Origin: Aquimarina algiphila
Lineage (GTDB): Bacteria > Bacteroidota > Bacteroidia > Flavobacteriales > Flavobacteriaceae
Reading direction: 5' to 3'
NCBI RefSeq assembly: GCF_007489275.1
Contig: NZ_VLNR01000010.1
Location: forward strand, 49,029 to 113,028
Length of the DNA: 64,000 nucleotides
The number at the start of each line of letters is the position of its first letter. Position 1 is the stretch's first letter. The notes under the pieces are model-generated. The model ran no database searches. It worked only from the letters and a program-made list of their open reading frames with translations, and was not told the DNA's origin. The translations under genes and the position numbers were made by a program. Positions 19,901 through 27,777 of this stretch are shown here, one piece after another.

Positions 19901-19978
19901 GCAGGAACATATTTTGCTAGAATTACAGGAAAAGAAATCATAGAAACAAAACAATTCGTTATTGCGAATAGAAAATAG
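16961..19978 (+). CDS. Large T9SS-secreted multidomain protein (Fn3, MAM-like, sorting domain)
   Basis: A 1005-residue exported protein with a signal peptide ending LLAQ. Residues 90-530 form a beta-propeller-like region (GPNHYVYAFNSGFGILD, GDPIVVYDNFADRFIV). Residues 535-625 are a fibronectin type III domain (TTLNWDASTDNVGVTGYDIY). Residues 630-800 are a MAM-like jelly roll (FNESFE-type opening, then LNSPCFDL). A small Cys-containing domain (GDGICCGFGNG) and a type A T9SS sorting domain (FVLSPNPVNNG ... ANRK end) follow. It is presumably released or attached at the cell surface. Adhesin or secreted enzyme cannot be decided; no catalytic motif seen. Confidence 0.85.
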   Translation: MKTKFFYFTLFMFCSFALLAQTGPSMKASSVGKAVYMKKIPALSQMDNIISAKGLAHDAPAKRRGSNTYVPGKGYPQGNDPFFNEASQKSASKMATSAPVASFDAHIGTVLNDATGAIGPNHYVYAFNSGFGILDRSGNVLLPEASLATLFPGETLGDPIVVYDNFADRFIVMQFSNTPNGFLIAVGQGPDPVNDGWFTYRFNTGTFPDYEKLSIWSDGYYITANKDQNAPDVNDVVFVVERDQMLVGDPGAQLIGFPLPGAETNGFYSPGGFNATGTTLPPVGTGCSIVYLQDDSWSGVSQDELKIWTTTVDWTTPANSSISAPQSIPTTPFDSVFDGGSFQNLDEPGTGPDIDALQATMMYMTQYRRFGTHNSVVMNFVVDLDGTDSLAGIRWYELRQTGDGAPWTIYQEGTYVQPDGLSAFCGSIAQDAQGNIGLAYTVVSSSVFTSLRYTGRLASDPLNTMTAVEQVSADGDAQNNRGDGRYGDYGQMTIDPTDDMTFWHISEYMKGPSPNVRRSHVVAFKIEPAVIDNEAPSTPANLVASGTTARQTTLNWDASTDNVGVTGYDIYQDGVVVATAPDATFIVTGLAPLTTYTFSVIAKDASGNESGASNTVSVTTLESTTGPGCLNGLLAPYNESFESGLGAWTQASGDDLDWTVDSAGTPSNNTGPSSADDGSNYIYVEASGNGTGFPNKRAILNSPCFDLNDATAAVFSFRYHMFGSSNFGSLDVEASNDEGVTWTSIWTRSGNQGNSWQTATIDLAAYLGSGLQLRFNRLTGGTWQADAAIDAISLTAGGGPGGNCATGDLSLSITFDNYPQETSWTLVDAGGTTVASESYSTANPDGSTVTETITGLASGSYTFTISDSFGDGICCGFGNGSYTLSSSAGTIVSGGEFGSSDVTDFCVQGSARLDTYELTDVQKNDQNFVLSPNPVNNGILNISVGKTAIQNLEIFSMFGQLVLSVNDQGTKQKVDVSNLPAGTYFARITGKEIIETKQFVIANRK

Positions 19979-20005
19979 TTTTTTATAAATGATTGTTTAA
20001 TTTCT

Positions 20006-20036
20006 GGGGCTGCCTTTTTAGGTAGCCCTTTTTTTA
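20006..20036 (+). terminator. Rho-independent terminator
   Basis: GGGCTGCC (20007-20014) pairs with GGTAGCCC (20021-20028), followed by seven T residues. It ends the T9SS protein gene. Confidence 0.85.
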
Positions 20037-20110
20037 TTAAATACATAAGAGGATTTGGGTCTCGGGAATTATATTATTTTTGTTGCGTATAATTTATTGC
20101 TATATTATTT

Positions 20111-22075
20111 ATGATTCATAAGTCCACCGTAGATGCTGTATTTGAAACCGCTAGATTAGAGGAGGTTATAGGGGATTTTGTGCAATTAAAAAAGGCAGGG
20201 AGTAATTTTAAAGGGTTAAGTCCTTTTAGTGATGAGAGAACTCCATCATTTATGGTTTCTCCCGTAAAACAGATCTGGAAAGACTTTTCTAGTGGTAAAG
20301 GAGGTAATGTAGTTGCTTTTTTGATGGAACATGAGCACTTCACTTATCCAGAAGCTATAAAATACCTTGCGAAGAAATACAATATAGAAATAGAAGAAAC
20401 AGAACAGACTGATGAACAGAAGCAACAAGCTGATGAACGGGAAAGTATGTATCTGGTTAGCGAGTTTGCAAATACATTCTTTCAAAATTCATTACTTAAA
20501 ACAGAACAAGGTAAAGCAATAGGGTTATCATATTTTAAAGAAAGAGGGTTTACCGATGAAACCATAAAAAAGTTTGATCTGGGGTACTCTCCAGATTCTT
20601 GGGATGCCTTTACTTCTGAAGCTATTAAAAAAGGATATCAATTAAATTACCTTGAGAAAACAGGTTTAACTATAGTAAAAGAAGAAAAGCAGTTTGATCG
20701 CTTTAAAGGAAGAGTGATGTTTCCTATTCAATCCATGTCTGGCCGTGTACTGGGTTTTGGAGGTAGGATATTAACAAATGATAAAAAGGCTGCTAAGTAC
20801 CTTAATTCACCCGAGAGTGATATCTATCATAAAAGTAAGGTGCTTTACGGAATTTATCATGCTAAGCAATCTATAGCCAAAGAAGATAACTGTTATCTTG
20901 TAGAAGGATATACAGATGTTATTCAGTTTAATCAAACGGGAGTGAAAAATGTGGTCTCTTCTTCAGGAACCGCATTAACACCTGATCAAATACGACTAAT
21001 TAGTAGATTGACAAAAAACATCACTGTGCTATTTGATAGTGACGCAGCCGGAATGAGAGCTTCTATACGAGGGATTGATTTGATCTTGGAACAGGGGATG
21101 AATGTAAAAGTATGTAGTTTTCCCGAAGGAGAGGACCCTGATAGTTTCGCAAAACAAAATACTTTAGAGGAGCTTAGCTCGTATCTGGAAGATAATATTC
21201 AAGATTTTATAAGTTTTAAAGCTTCATTGTTACAACAGGAGTCAAAAAATGATCCGATAAAGAAAGCAGAATTAGTTAGAGATATGGTAACCAGTATTTC
21301 TAAAATTCCTGATGTGATCAAAAGAGAGATTTATGTACAGGAGTGTTCTAGAATTATGGATATTTCTGAAGATGTGTTATTTGATACCTTGGCACAAATA
21401 CGTAATGTAGATGCAAAGGATCAGCGCAAACAACAAAAGCAAGAACATAAATCATTAGAGGTAGTAAAAACCGAAGTGCAGAAACAGCCTAAGGTAAATA
21501 GGCAGTATATATTAGAACGTCATATTATAAAAGCACTGTTGTTATATGGTGTGCAGGAAGAGGAGTTTGAAGATTTGATAATGAAGGAGAACGAAGAAGG
21601 AGAGCTTGTTTTAGAACCTGAAATACATACCGCAAAGGTTTTTGAAAAAATATTTTTGGATTTACAAGATGATGAAATCGAATTCACTGATCAAATGTTC
21701 AAAGATATATATGCGATTTTGATTGAAGAACTAAATTTGGATACTGAGTTTAAGATCGAAAGTTTTATAAATAAAATTCCACCAGAGATAGCCTCAGAAA
21801 TTACAGAAATAATGATGACCGAAGATCGCTATGAACTCCATAGGTGGGTGGATGTGGAGATTCATGTAAAACAAAAAACCGATTCTGTATCAGAATATGT
21901 GAATAATATTATACTGGGCTTAAGAGGGTTCTTGATAGATCAAAAAATAAATGAGCTTTCACAAGAAGTGAAAGCTCAGAATATTGAAAATAATAATATG
22001 AGTGTTTTAGAGGATATTCGAGATTATCAAACTCTTAAAAAATTATTATATAGAAAACTAAATCGAGTGATTTAG
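20111..22075 (+). CDS. dnaG: DNA primase, zinc ligands missing
   Basis: A 654-residue DnaG primase that makes RNA primers at the replication fork. The Toprim core is intact, with VEGYTDVIQF and FDSDAAGMRA, and the C-terminal part would contact the helicase. The N-terminal zinc-binding domain keeps its frame (FKGLxPFxxERTPSF, SGKGGNVVAFLM), but the four usual ligands of the CHC2 finger are Ser37, Ser40, Asp58 and Ser61. The domain therefore probably folds without zinc. Its last four bases overlap the end of a convergent response-regulator gene. Confidence 0.95.
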   Translation: MIHKSTVDAVFETARLEEVIGDFVQLKKAGSNFKGLSPFSDERTPSFMVSPVKQIWKDFSSGKGGNVVAFLMEHEHFTYPEAIKYLAKKYNIEIEETEQTDEQKQQADERESMYLVSEFANTFFQNSLLKTEQGKAIGLSYFKERGFTDETIKKFDLGYSPDSWDAFTSEAIKKGYQLNYLEKTGLTIVKEEKQFDRFKGRVMFPIQSMSGRVLGFGGRILTNDKKAAKYLNSPESDIYHKSKVLYGIYHAKQSIAKEDNCYLVEGYTDVIQFNQTGVKNVVSSSGTALTPDQIRLISRLTKNITVLFDSDAAGMRASIRGIDLILEQGMNVKVCSFPEGEDPDSFAKQNTLEELSSYLEDNIQDFISFKASLLQQESKNDPIKKAELVRDMVTSISKIPDVIKREIYVQECSRIMDISEDVLFDTLAQIRNVDAKDQRKQQKQEHKSLEVVKTEVQKQPKVNRQYILERHIIKALLLYGVQEEEFEDLIMKENEEGELVLEPEIHTAKVFEKIFLDLQDDEIEFTDQMFKDIYAILIEELNLDTEFKIESFINKIPPEIASEITEIMMTEDRYELHRWVDVEIHVKQKTDSVSEYVNNIILGLRGFLIDQKINELSQEVKAQNIENNNMSVLEDIRDYQTLKKLLYRKLNRVI

Positions 22076-22704
22076 CTAATATGTAATAATCTGGACTGAT
22101 GAATTAGATCGGCAAGATTATCCACTTTTAATTTTTTTAGTAATCTGGTTTTATATGTGCTTACTGTTTTCTCATTAATAGATAGTGTAGTAGCGATGTC
22201 TTTATTACGTTTCCCCGAGGAAAGTAAATTAAGAACTTCGATCTCTCGAGAAGAAAGCTTTTTATACTTCACTACCATGTTGTTTTCATTGGCATTTCCG
22301 TTAGCTAACTGTTGGGTTAGGTTGTCATTTAAATAAATACCCCCTCGAGCAACACGTTCTATTGCTTTTTTAAGTGTTTTTGTCGGAACTGTTTTTGCTA
22401 AATATGCCGAAGCTCCAGCTTTAATGGCACTTAATGCATACATTTCTTCAGGATGAGAACTAAAAATAATTACTTTTATTCCAGAAAATTCTTTCTTGAT
22501 TGTTCTCAATGCCATAATTCCATTGATCTGAGGTAGGTCTAGCTCCATGATGAGGACATCAGGAGTGTTAGATTTCAAAACATCATACATCTCGTTACCG
22601 TTACTTACTTTTCCAATGATCTCATAATCTTCTGAGTGGCGAAATAAAGAAACGATCCCCTTCCTTGTAATTGGATGATGATCTGCGATTAATACGGTTG
22701 TCAT
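22072..22704 (-). CDS. NarL/FixJ-type response regulator with Glu at the phosphorylation site
   Basis: A 210-residue two-domain regulator with an N-terminal receiver (residues 1-120) and a C-terminal LuxR-type HTH (KLSSREIEVLNLLSSGKRNKDIA and the TYKTRLLKKL recognition helix). In the receiver the normal phospho-Asp strand reads PDVLIMELDLP, so Glu54 replaces Asp, and the acidic pocket near the N-terminus is ADHHP in place of ADDHP. The Thr/Ser (FSSH) and Lys (LAK) switch residues remain. No histidine kinase gene is adjacent. It may act without phosphorylation. Confidence 0.88.
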   Translation of the reverse strand: MTTVLIADHHPITRKGIVSLFRHSEDYEIIGKVSNGNEMYDVLKSNTPDVLIMELDLPQINGIMALRTIKKEFSGIKVIIFSSHPEEMYALSAIKAGASAYLAKTVPTKTLKKAIERVARGGIYLNDNLTQQLANGNANENNMVVKYKKLSSREIEVLNLLSSGKRNKDIATTLSINEKTVSTYKTRLLKKLKVDNLADLIHQSRLLHIS

Positions 22705-22848
22705 TCTTGTTTACGATTGTTAATGTTAGTTTAAATTTAAGAGTTTAACATTCCTTAAGGCTAGGGGTAACTTTGTAATCTTTGTGCAAAATTACTAAGA
22801 ACTAGTCCTCGTAAACTTTTTTTTATGGATTTATCGATAAAATGCCTC

Positions 22849-23637
22849 TTATTTTAGATTAAAGGGTATTTTACAGACCGGAATCGGTGTCATTTTATGT
22901 TGATTTACGGTATTTAGTCGTGTAAAAATAGCAAAGACCTCTTGTTCTCGTTCCTTAAAATCGTTCACATTTTTGCCATCTTCTTTCATTTTCATAGCCC
23001 ATTCTAATTCATCATAACTTGCTCCAATTTGATCTTCATCGCTTCTGCTGTCACCAAATAATCCATCTGTAGGAGCAGCAATTTGTATTGAGTTTGGTAC
23101 ATCTAAAGCTTTACCGAGATCATAAACTTCACTTTTTAAAAGATCAGCTATAGGACTTAGATCTACACCGCCGTCACCATATTTAGTATAGAAACCAACA
23201 CCAAAATCTTCAACTTTATTTCCTGTGCCAGCCACCAGATATTTGTGCAATCCAGCAAAATAATATAATGTAGACATTCTTAATCGGGCCCTAGTGTTTG
23301 CAAGAGACAAATCAAGTTGTGCGCTTTGTTCTGTTTTGGGAACAGCAGATTTAAACTCTTCAAAAACAGGAGTAAGATCAACTCTTACATCAGAAACATT
23401 AGAAAATCTTTCTTTTAATTGGGTGATATGTTCTTGAGCTCTAGTTACTTGGCTTTGAGCTTGGTGAATTGGCATTTCTACACAAATTGTTTTTAGACCA
23501 GTTCTTGCGCACAAAGAAGAAGTAACCGCACTATCAATTCCTCCACTCACTCCGACAACAAAACCACCTATGTTTGCTTTGGTCGCATAATCCTTTAGCC
23601 AGTTTACTATATGATCAATTACTTTTTCTGTTTGCAT
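22849..23637 (-). CDS. nadE: NH3-dependent NAD+ synthetase
   Basis: A 262-residue N-type ATP pyrophosphatase. GVSGGIDSAVTSS is the PP-loop, and GTGNKVEDFGVGFYTKYGDGG is the NAD/ATP binding block. It makes NAD+ from nicotinic acid adenine dinucleotide, using ammonia; no glutaminase domain is fused. It is transcribed away from gldB. Confidence 0.95.
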   Translation of the reverse strand: MQTEKVIDHIVNWLKDYATKANIGGFVVGVSGGIDSAVTSSLCARTGLKTICVEMPIHQAQSQVTRAQEHITQLKERFSNVSDVRVDLTPVFEEFKSAVPKTEQSAQLDLSLANTRARLRMSTLYYFAGLHKYLVAGTGNKVEDFGVGFYTKYGDGGVDLSPIADLLKSEVYDLGKALDVPNSIQIAAPTDGLFGDSRSDEDQIGASYDELEWAMKMKEDGKNVNDFKEREQEVFAIFTRLNTVNQHKMTPIPVCKIPFNLK

Positions 23638-23812
23638 GTTTTATGATTTATTATTATTCATTTATTATGTGCTAAGCTAAAACAAATATATCTATCAATT
23701 TTAATCTCGTAATTGGTAATTTGATATATTACCTTTGCAATTATAAAATTAATAAAAAAACATGGTGTTCTTAAGTAATAGAAATTATTTAAGGACATAT
23801 TATAATTTGAGA

Positions 23813-24784
23813 ATGAATAGTATTAAATTTTTAAAATTCACTATCGTTTTTTGTATATTATTTTCTTGCTCACATGAAAGCAAAGTTGAAAAAGAGATAG
23901 TTAAAATTCCTGTAAATATTAAAATAGAACGTTTTGATCAATCATTTGCAGAATTAACAAGAGAAAACCTACCTGATTTAAAAGAAAACTATCCTTTTCT
24001 GTTTTCAGAAAAATATGCAGATAGTGTATGGATTAATAAATCAAAAGATACCATTCAATTAGAAATAAATGATGAAATAAAGAAAATTTTTAATGACCTT
24101 TCTGAGGAGGAAGAACAATTAAAATCACTTTTTCAACATGTTAAATATTATTTCCCCGAAATTAAAGAGCCAAGGGTTATAACGATTACATCTGATGTAG
24201 ATTATAGAAATAAAGTAGTGCTTTCAAAAGGTTTGTTAATTATAGCTTTGGATACGTATTTAGGAACAGATCATCATTTTTATGAAGGGATACAGAAATA
24301 TCTGAAACAAAATTTTGAAAGGAATCAAATAGTGTCTGATGCAGCTTCTATGTATGCTAAAAATAGAGTTGGACCAATACGAGATAGAACATTTATGGGA
24401 AATCTGGTGTCTTTTGGTAAAGAGTTGTATTTAAAGGATTTGTTTTTGCCTAATAATAGTGATGCAAGAAAAATGGGGTATAGTGAAGAACAATATGCCT
24501 GGGTAGTAGCAAACGAAGAAGAGATATGGAGGTATTTTATAGATAAGCAGCTGTTATATAGTACAGATGGCGAATTAATGCCTAGATTTTTATATCCAGC
24601 TCCTTTTTCAAAGTTTTATTTAGAAGAAATAGATAATGAAGCGCCTGATAGAGTGGGGCAATTTATAGGTTGGAAGATTGTGGCTTCATATATGAAAAAT
24701 AACGATGTATCTTTGCGGCAATTATTGTTAGAAGATGCAGAGACGATTTTTAACAAATCAAAATATAAACCCAAAAGACAATGA
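23813..24784 (+). CDS. gldB: Gliding motility lipoprotein GldB
   Basis: Start set at ATG 23813 (323 residues), because this places a lipoprotein signal peptide at the N-terminus: MNSIKFLKFTIVFCILFSC, with the lipidated Cys in LFSC. The upstream frame to 23762 adds 17 residues ahead of the signal. The body (IERFDQSFAEL, FQHVKYYFPEIKEPRVITI, ALDTYLGTDHHFY) matches GldB, an outer lipoprotein required for gliding and T9SS function. A TACCTTTG box lies at 23730-23737. Its stop overlaps the gldC start by four bases. Confidence 0.93.
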   Translation: MNSIKFLKFTIVFCILFSCSHESKVEKEIVKIPVNIKIERFDQSFAELTRENLPDLKENYPFLFSEKYADSVWINKSKDTIQLEINDEIKKIFNDLSEEEEQLKSLFQHVKYYFPEIKEPRVITITSDVDYRNKVVLSKGLLIIALDTYLGTDHHFYEGIQKYLKQNFERNQIVSDAASMYAKNRVGPIRDRTFMGNLVSFGKELYLKDLFLPNNSDARKMGYSEEQYAWVVANEEEIWRYFIDKQLLYSTDGELMPRFLYPAPFSKFYLEEIDNEAPDRVGQFIGWKIVASYMKNNDVSLRQLLLEDAETIFNKSKYKPKRQ

Positions 24785-25119
24785 CAAAGGGACATAAATC
24801 AGAGATTAAAATAGATATAGAATTAGATGAAAATCGTATTCCTGAACAATTAAAATGGACGGCCAAAGATGGTGGGGTAGAAAATGAAGAGACCAAAGCT
24901 TTATTGCTATCTGTTTGGGATAGTAAAAGTAAAGAAAGTCTTCGTATTGATTTGTGGACTAAAGATATGCCAGTAGATGAAATGAAAATCTTTTTTCATC
25001 AAACATTAGTTGCAATGAGTGATACCTTTCATCGTGCTACACAAGATGAAAAAATGACTGCTACCATGAAAGATTTTTGTGATTATTTTGCAGAAAAATT
25101 AGAATTAAAACAACAATAA
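24781..25119 (+). CDS. gldC: Gliding motility protein GldC
   Basis: A 112-residue cytoplasmic protein (KSEIKIDIELDENRIPEQL, then WTKDMPVDEMKIFFHQTL) with the features of GldC, always found beside gldB in gliding Flavobacteriia. It starts at ATGA overlapping the gldB stop, so the two are coupled. Its role is accessory to gliding; the biochemical activity is unknown. Confidence 0.92.
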   Translation: MTKGHKSEIKIDIELDENRIPEQLKWTAKDGGVENEETKALLLSVWDSKSKESLRIDLWTKDMPVDEMKIFFHQTLVAMSDTFHRATQDEKMTATMKDFCDYFAEKLELKQQ

Positions 25120-25172
25120 ACCTTATGGGTTGGTTTTGTGAATCCTTCTAACTTATTTCCAAAATTGAAGCT

Positions 25173-25526
25173 TTGAAAGGAATCTTGATTTTTGTGTATA
25201 ATGCAAAATCCGATTTTTTGAATAAATATGTAGATGTGCTCCATAAGATTGTGAGTCCTGATACATATTCTTGTGATCTTTGTAATTTGACTCATGGTAA
25301 TTTTACAGAGAAAAAAAGGTGGAAAAATTATAGAGAAAATAGTAACTCAGAGTTTGTGTTTATGTATAAGGATCAATTCTTAGATACATACTTGGATTTA
25401 AATATTGAAAATTTAACGTTTCCTGCAGTTTTTAAAAAAGAAGGTTCGGTAATAGAAATTCTGTTTGATTCAAAAGTGATATCATCTCTGTCTTCGGTGG
25501 AAGATTTAATTGATCTTTTACAATAA
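25173..25526 (+). CDS. Conserved small protein of unknown function
   Basis: A 117-residue protein read from a TTG at 25173 (MKGILIFVYNAKSDFLNKYVDVLHK). It has a CDLCNLTHG motif with two Cys near residue 35 and a predicted alternating alpha/beta pattern, loosely thioredoxin-like in strand order. It follows gldC by 53 bases and is convergent with engB. I do not recognise a family with certainty. Confidence 0.65.
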   Translation: MKGILIFVYNAKSDFLNKYVDVLHKIVSPDTYSCDLCNLTHGNFTEKKRWKNYRENSNSEFVFMYKDQFLDTYLDLNIENLTFPAVFKKEGSVIEILFDSKVISSLSSVEDLIDLLQ

Positions 25527-25537
25527 TATGAGAGAGG

Positions 25538-26143
25538 CTAAGAATTTTTTAGCTGTGTATTAATTTCGGAGATATAGCTAAGTATTTCGTCTTTGCCTAA
25601 TCCAGAAGAGGATGATGTTATAAAATAATTAGGCATCTCTTCCCAATATTTTAGCATTTCTTTTATATATTCATCTATTTGAATAGGTAGTTTGGTTTTA
25701 GTAAGCTTATCTGCCTTCGTAAAAATAATAGAGAATGGTATTTGATGCTCGCCTAGCCATTGCATAAATTCAAGATCTATTTTTTGAGGCTCATGCCTAC
25801 AATCCACTAAAACAAATGCACTTACGAGTTGAGTGCGTTTTGAAAAATACGCTGTAATAAATTTTTGAAATACTTTTTTTGAAGATTTAGATACTCTCGC
25901 GTACCCGTATCCAGGTAAATCGACCAAGAACCAACTCTTATTAATGATAAAATGATTAATCAATTGAGTTTTTCCGGGTCGTCCAGATGTTTTAGCAAGG
26001 CTTTTTCGGTTGGTAAGCATATTAATTAATGAAGACTTGCCAACATTAGATCTCCCGATAAAAGCATACTCTGCAAGTCTGTCTTTAGGGCATTTGGCAA
26101 CATCGCTATTACTCATTACAAATTCAGCGCTGCTAATCTTCAT
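25538..26143 (-). CDS. engB: Ribosome biogenesis GTP-binding protein EngB/YsxC
   Basis: A 201-residue TRAFAC GTPase needed for 50S assembly: G1 GRSNVGKSSLI, G2 region GKTQLINHF, G3 DLPGYGYARV, G4 TKADK. The length and the N-terminal AEFVMSNSD stretch are normal for the family. It is transcribed after the alpha/beta hydrolase at 26157-26927, 13 bases apart. Confidence 0.96.
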   Translation of the reverse strand: MKISSAEFVMSNSDVAKCPKDRLAEYAFIGRSNVGKSSLINMLTNRKSLAKTSGRPGKTQLINHFIINKSWFLVDLPGYGYARVSKSSKKVFQKFITAYFSKRTQLVSAFVLVDCRHEPQKIDLEFMQWLGEHQIPFSIIFTKADKLTKTKLPIQIDEYIKEMLKYWEEMPNYFITSSSSGLGKDEILSYISEINTQLKNS

Positions 26144-26156
26144 CGCATTAATAAAA

Positions 26157-26927
26157 TTAGAAGTTACGTTCTAGTAACCAATTGTGAAATAAACGGTTAA
26201 ACTCTTCTGGATGTTCCATCATAGCTGCATGACCACACTTGTCTATCCAGTATAAGTCAGAATCAGGTAATAACCTGTTGAAATCGTCTGCAACTTCTGG
26301 GGGGGTGACATTGTCATTCTTCCCCCATATAACACATGTTGGTGTGTTCATATTAGGTAAATCTTTTGCCATATTATGACGAATAGCACTTTTGGCAATT
26401 GCAAGAGTTCGTATTAATTTGTTTCGATCATTTACAGTAGAGTAAACCTCGTCTACAATTTCTTTTGTTGCTATTTTTGGGTCATAAAATACACTTTCAG
26501 CTTTGGCTTTAATGTATTCGTAGTCACCACGTTTAGGGTAGCTTTCACCCATTGCGCTTTCATAAAGTCCAGAGCTTCCTGTGATAACAAGTCCTTTTAT
26601 TTTCTCAGGAAACATTTTAGTGCATAGAAGTGCAATATGACCACCCAGAGAATTCCCAAGAAGAATCACCTCTTTGTCACCATAACCCAAATGATCTATA
26701 AAATCTTTGAGGTACTTTGCATATGTTATAACCTTAGTTTTTAGTAAAGGTAATGTGTAAATTGGAAGTTCAGGAGTTAGTACTTTATATCCATGTTTAG
26801 GAAAGTGAGAATTCACACCTTCAAAGTTACTCAAACCACCCATCAATCCGTGTAAAATGATGATCGGTGTACCTTCCCCTAAATCTAGATAACTAAATTT
26901 TCCGTCTTTTTTTAATTCGTGCTTCAT
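26157..26927 (-). CDS. Alpha/beta hydrolase
   Basis: A 256-residue alpha/beta hydrolase with an oxyanion motif ILHGLMGGLSNF, nucleophile elbow GNSLGGH, acid in WGKNDNVTPP and the His in DKCGHAAMMEHPEEF. All triad residues are present, so it should be an active esterase/lipase-like or C-C hydrolase enzyme. Substrate unknown. It is the first gene of the pair with engB and reads away from mraZ. Confidence 0.88.
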   Translation of the reverse strand: MKHELKKDGKFSYLDLGEGTPIIILHGLMGGLSNFEGVNSHFPKHGYKVLTPELPIYTLPLLKTKVITYAKYLKDFIDHLGYGDKEVILLGNSLGGHIALLCTKMFPEKIKGLVITGSSGLYESAMGESYPKRGDYEYIKAKAESVFYDPKIATKEIVDEVYSTVNDRNKLIRTLAIAKSAIRHNMAKDLPNMNTPTCVIWGKNDNVTPPEVADDFNRLLPDSDLYWIDKCGHAAMMEHPEEFNRLFHNWLLERNF

Positions 26928-27156
26928 TAATATTTCTTACAAGAATTAAAAGCAAATATAGCATTTTCATAATTAGTTTTATGTTTTTTTTATTAATACT
27001 GCAAAATGAATTTTTATATTTTTTTTGACGGTTGTTTTTTCCTCCTCGGATTGATTAAAGCTACGAATTCATAAGCTTGCTCTAGTGTCTTGATAGACAA
27101 AATTTTAAAGTTTTTAATGCCTTCCTGTGTGCTATTTTAAGTACAACTTATCAACA

Positions 27157-27233
27157 ATGTGGTAAAATGTGGTAAAATGTGGTAAAATTTTCAATATATT
27201 TGACTAATTAAACGTTTAGGGAAATAAAGTGGT
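27157..27233 (+). promoter_or_regulatory. mraZ promoter with MraZ-binding boxes
   Basis: Three GTGGTAAAAT units start at 27159, 27169 and 27179, a strict 10-bp period. A fourth GTGGTAAAT starts at 27229, exactly 50 bp further, and includes the GTG start codon of mraZ. TATATTTG at 27195-27202 fits the -7 box. Direct repeats of a TGG core spaced by 10 bp upstream of mraZ are the known binding sites of MraZ, so this is the autoregulated control region of the whole dcw cluster. Confidence 0.85.
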
Positions 27234-27696
27234 AAATCTAATCGGCACATACGAATGTAAGGCAGACGCTAAGGGACGTCTGATGATGCCTGTTGCTTTT
27301 AAAAAGCAACTTTCGCCTGTGTTGCAAGATGGATTTGTAGTGAAAAGAGCTGTGTTTCAGTCTTGTTTGGAGTTGTATCCAATGGCAGAATGGAACCTTT
27401 TAATGCAAAAACTAAACAAATTAAACCGCTTTAAAAAGAAGAATAATGATTTCATCCGAAGGTTTACAGCTGGAGTGAAAATAGTAGAAATTGATTCGGC
27501 AGGTCGTCTTTTGATTCCAAAGGATTTGATAAGTTTTGCCGGTATCACTAAGGATCTAGTATTGTCATCGGCTGTTAATATTATCGAAATCTGGGATAAA
27601 GATCAATATGAAAAAGCAATAGATGATGTGGCTGATGATTTTGGAGATTTGGCTGAGGAAGTGATGGGATTTGATGATGAAATAAACCTTGATTAA
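27229..27696 (+). CDS. mraZ: Transcriptional regulator MraZ
   Basis: A 155-residue AbrB-fold DNA-binding protein with two tandem MraZ domains. The DAKGRLMMPVAFK loop is in the first and DSAGRLLIPKDL in the second; each carries the conserved DxxGR loop. It forms a ring that binds repeated TGG boxes and represses its own operon. The start is GTG, set by the conserved NLIGTYECKAD N-terminus. It opens the dcw cluster. Confidence 0.95.
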   Translation: MVNLIGTYECKADAKGRLMMPVAFKKQLSPVLQDGFVVKRAVFQSCLELYPMAEWNLLMQKLNKLNRFKKKNNDFIRRFTAGVKIVEIDSAGRLLIPKDLISFAGITKDLVLSSAVNIIEIWDKDQYEKAIDDVADDFGDLAEEVMGFDDEINLD

Positions 27697-27777
27697 TTTA
27701 AAGGATAATGTTTGAAAATACCTGATTCAAAAAATATTGAAGATTGGGTGTTTGTGTGATTATTTAAAAAGATAGAA

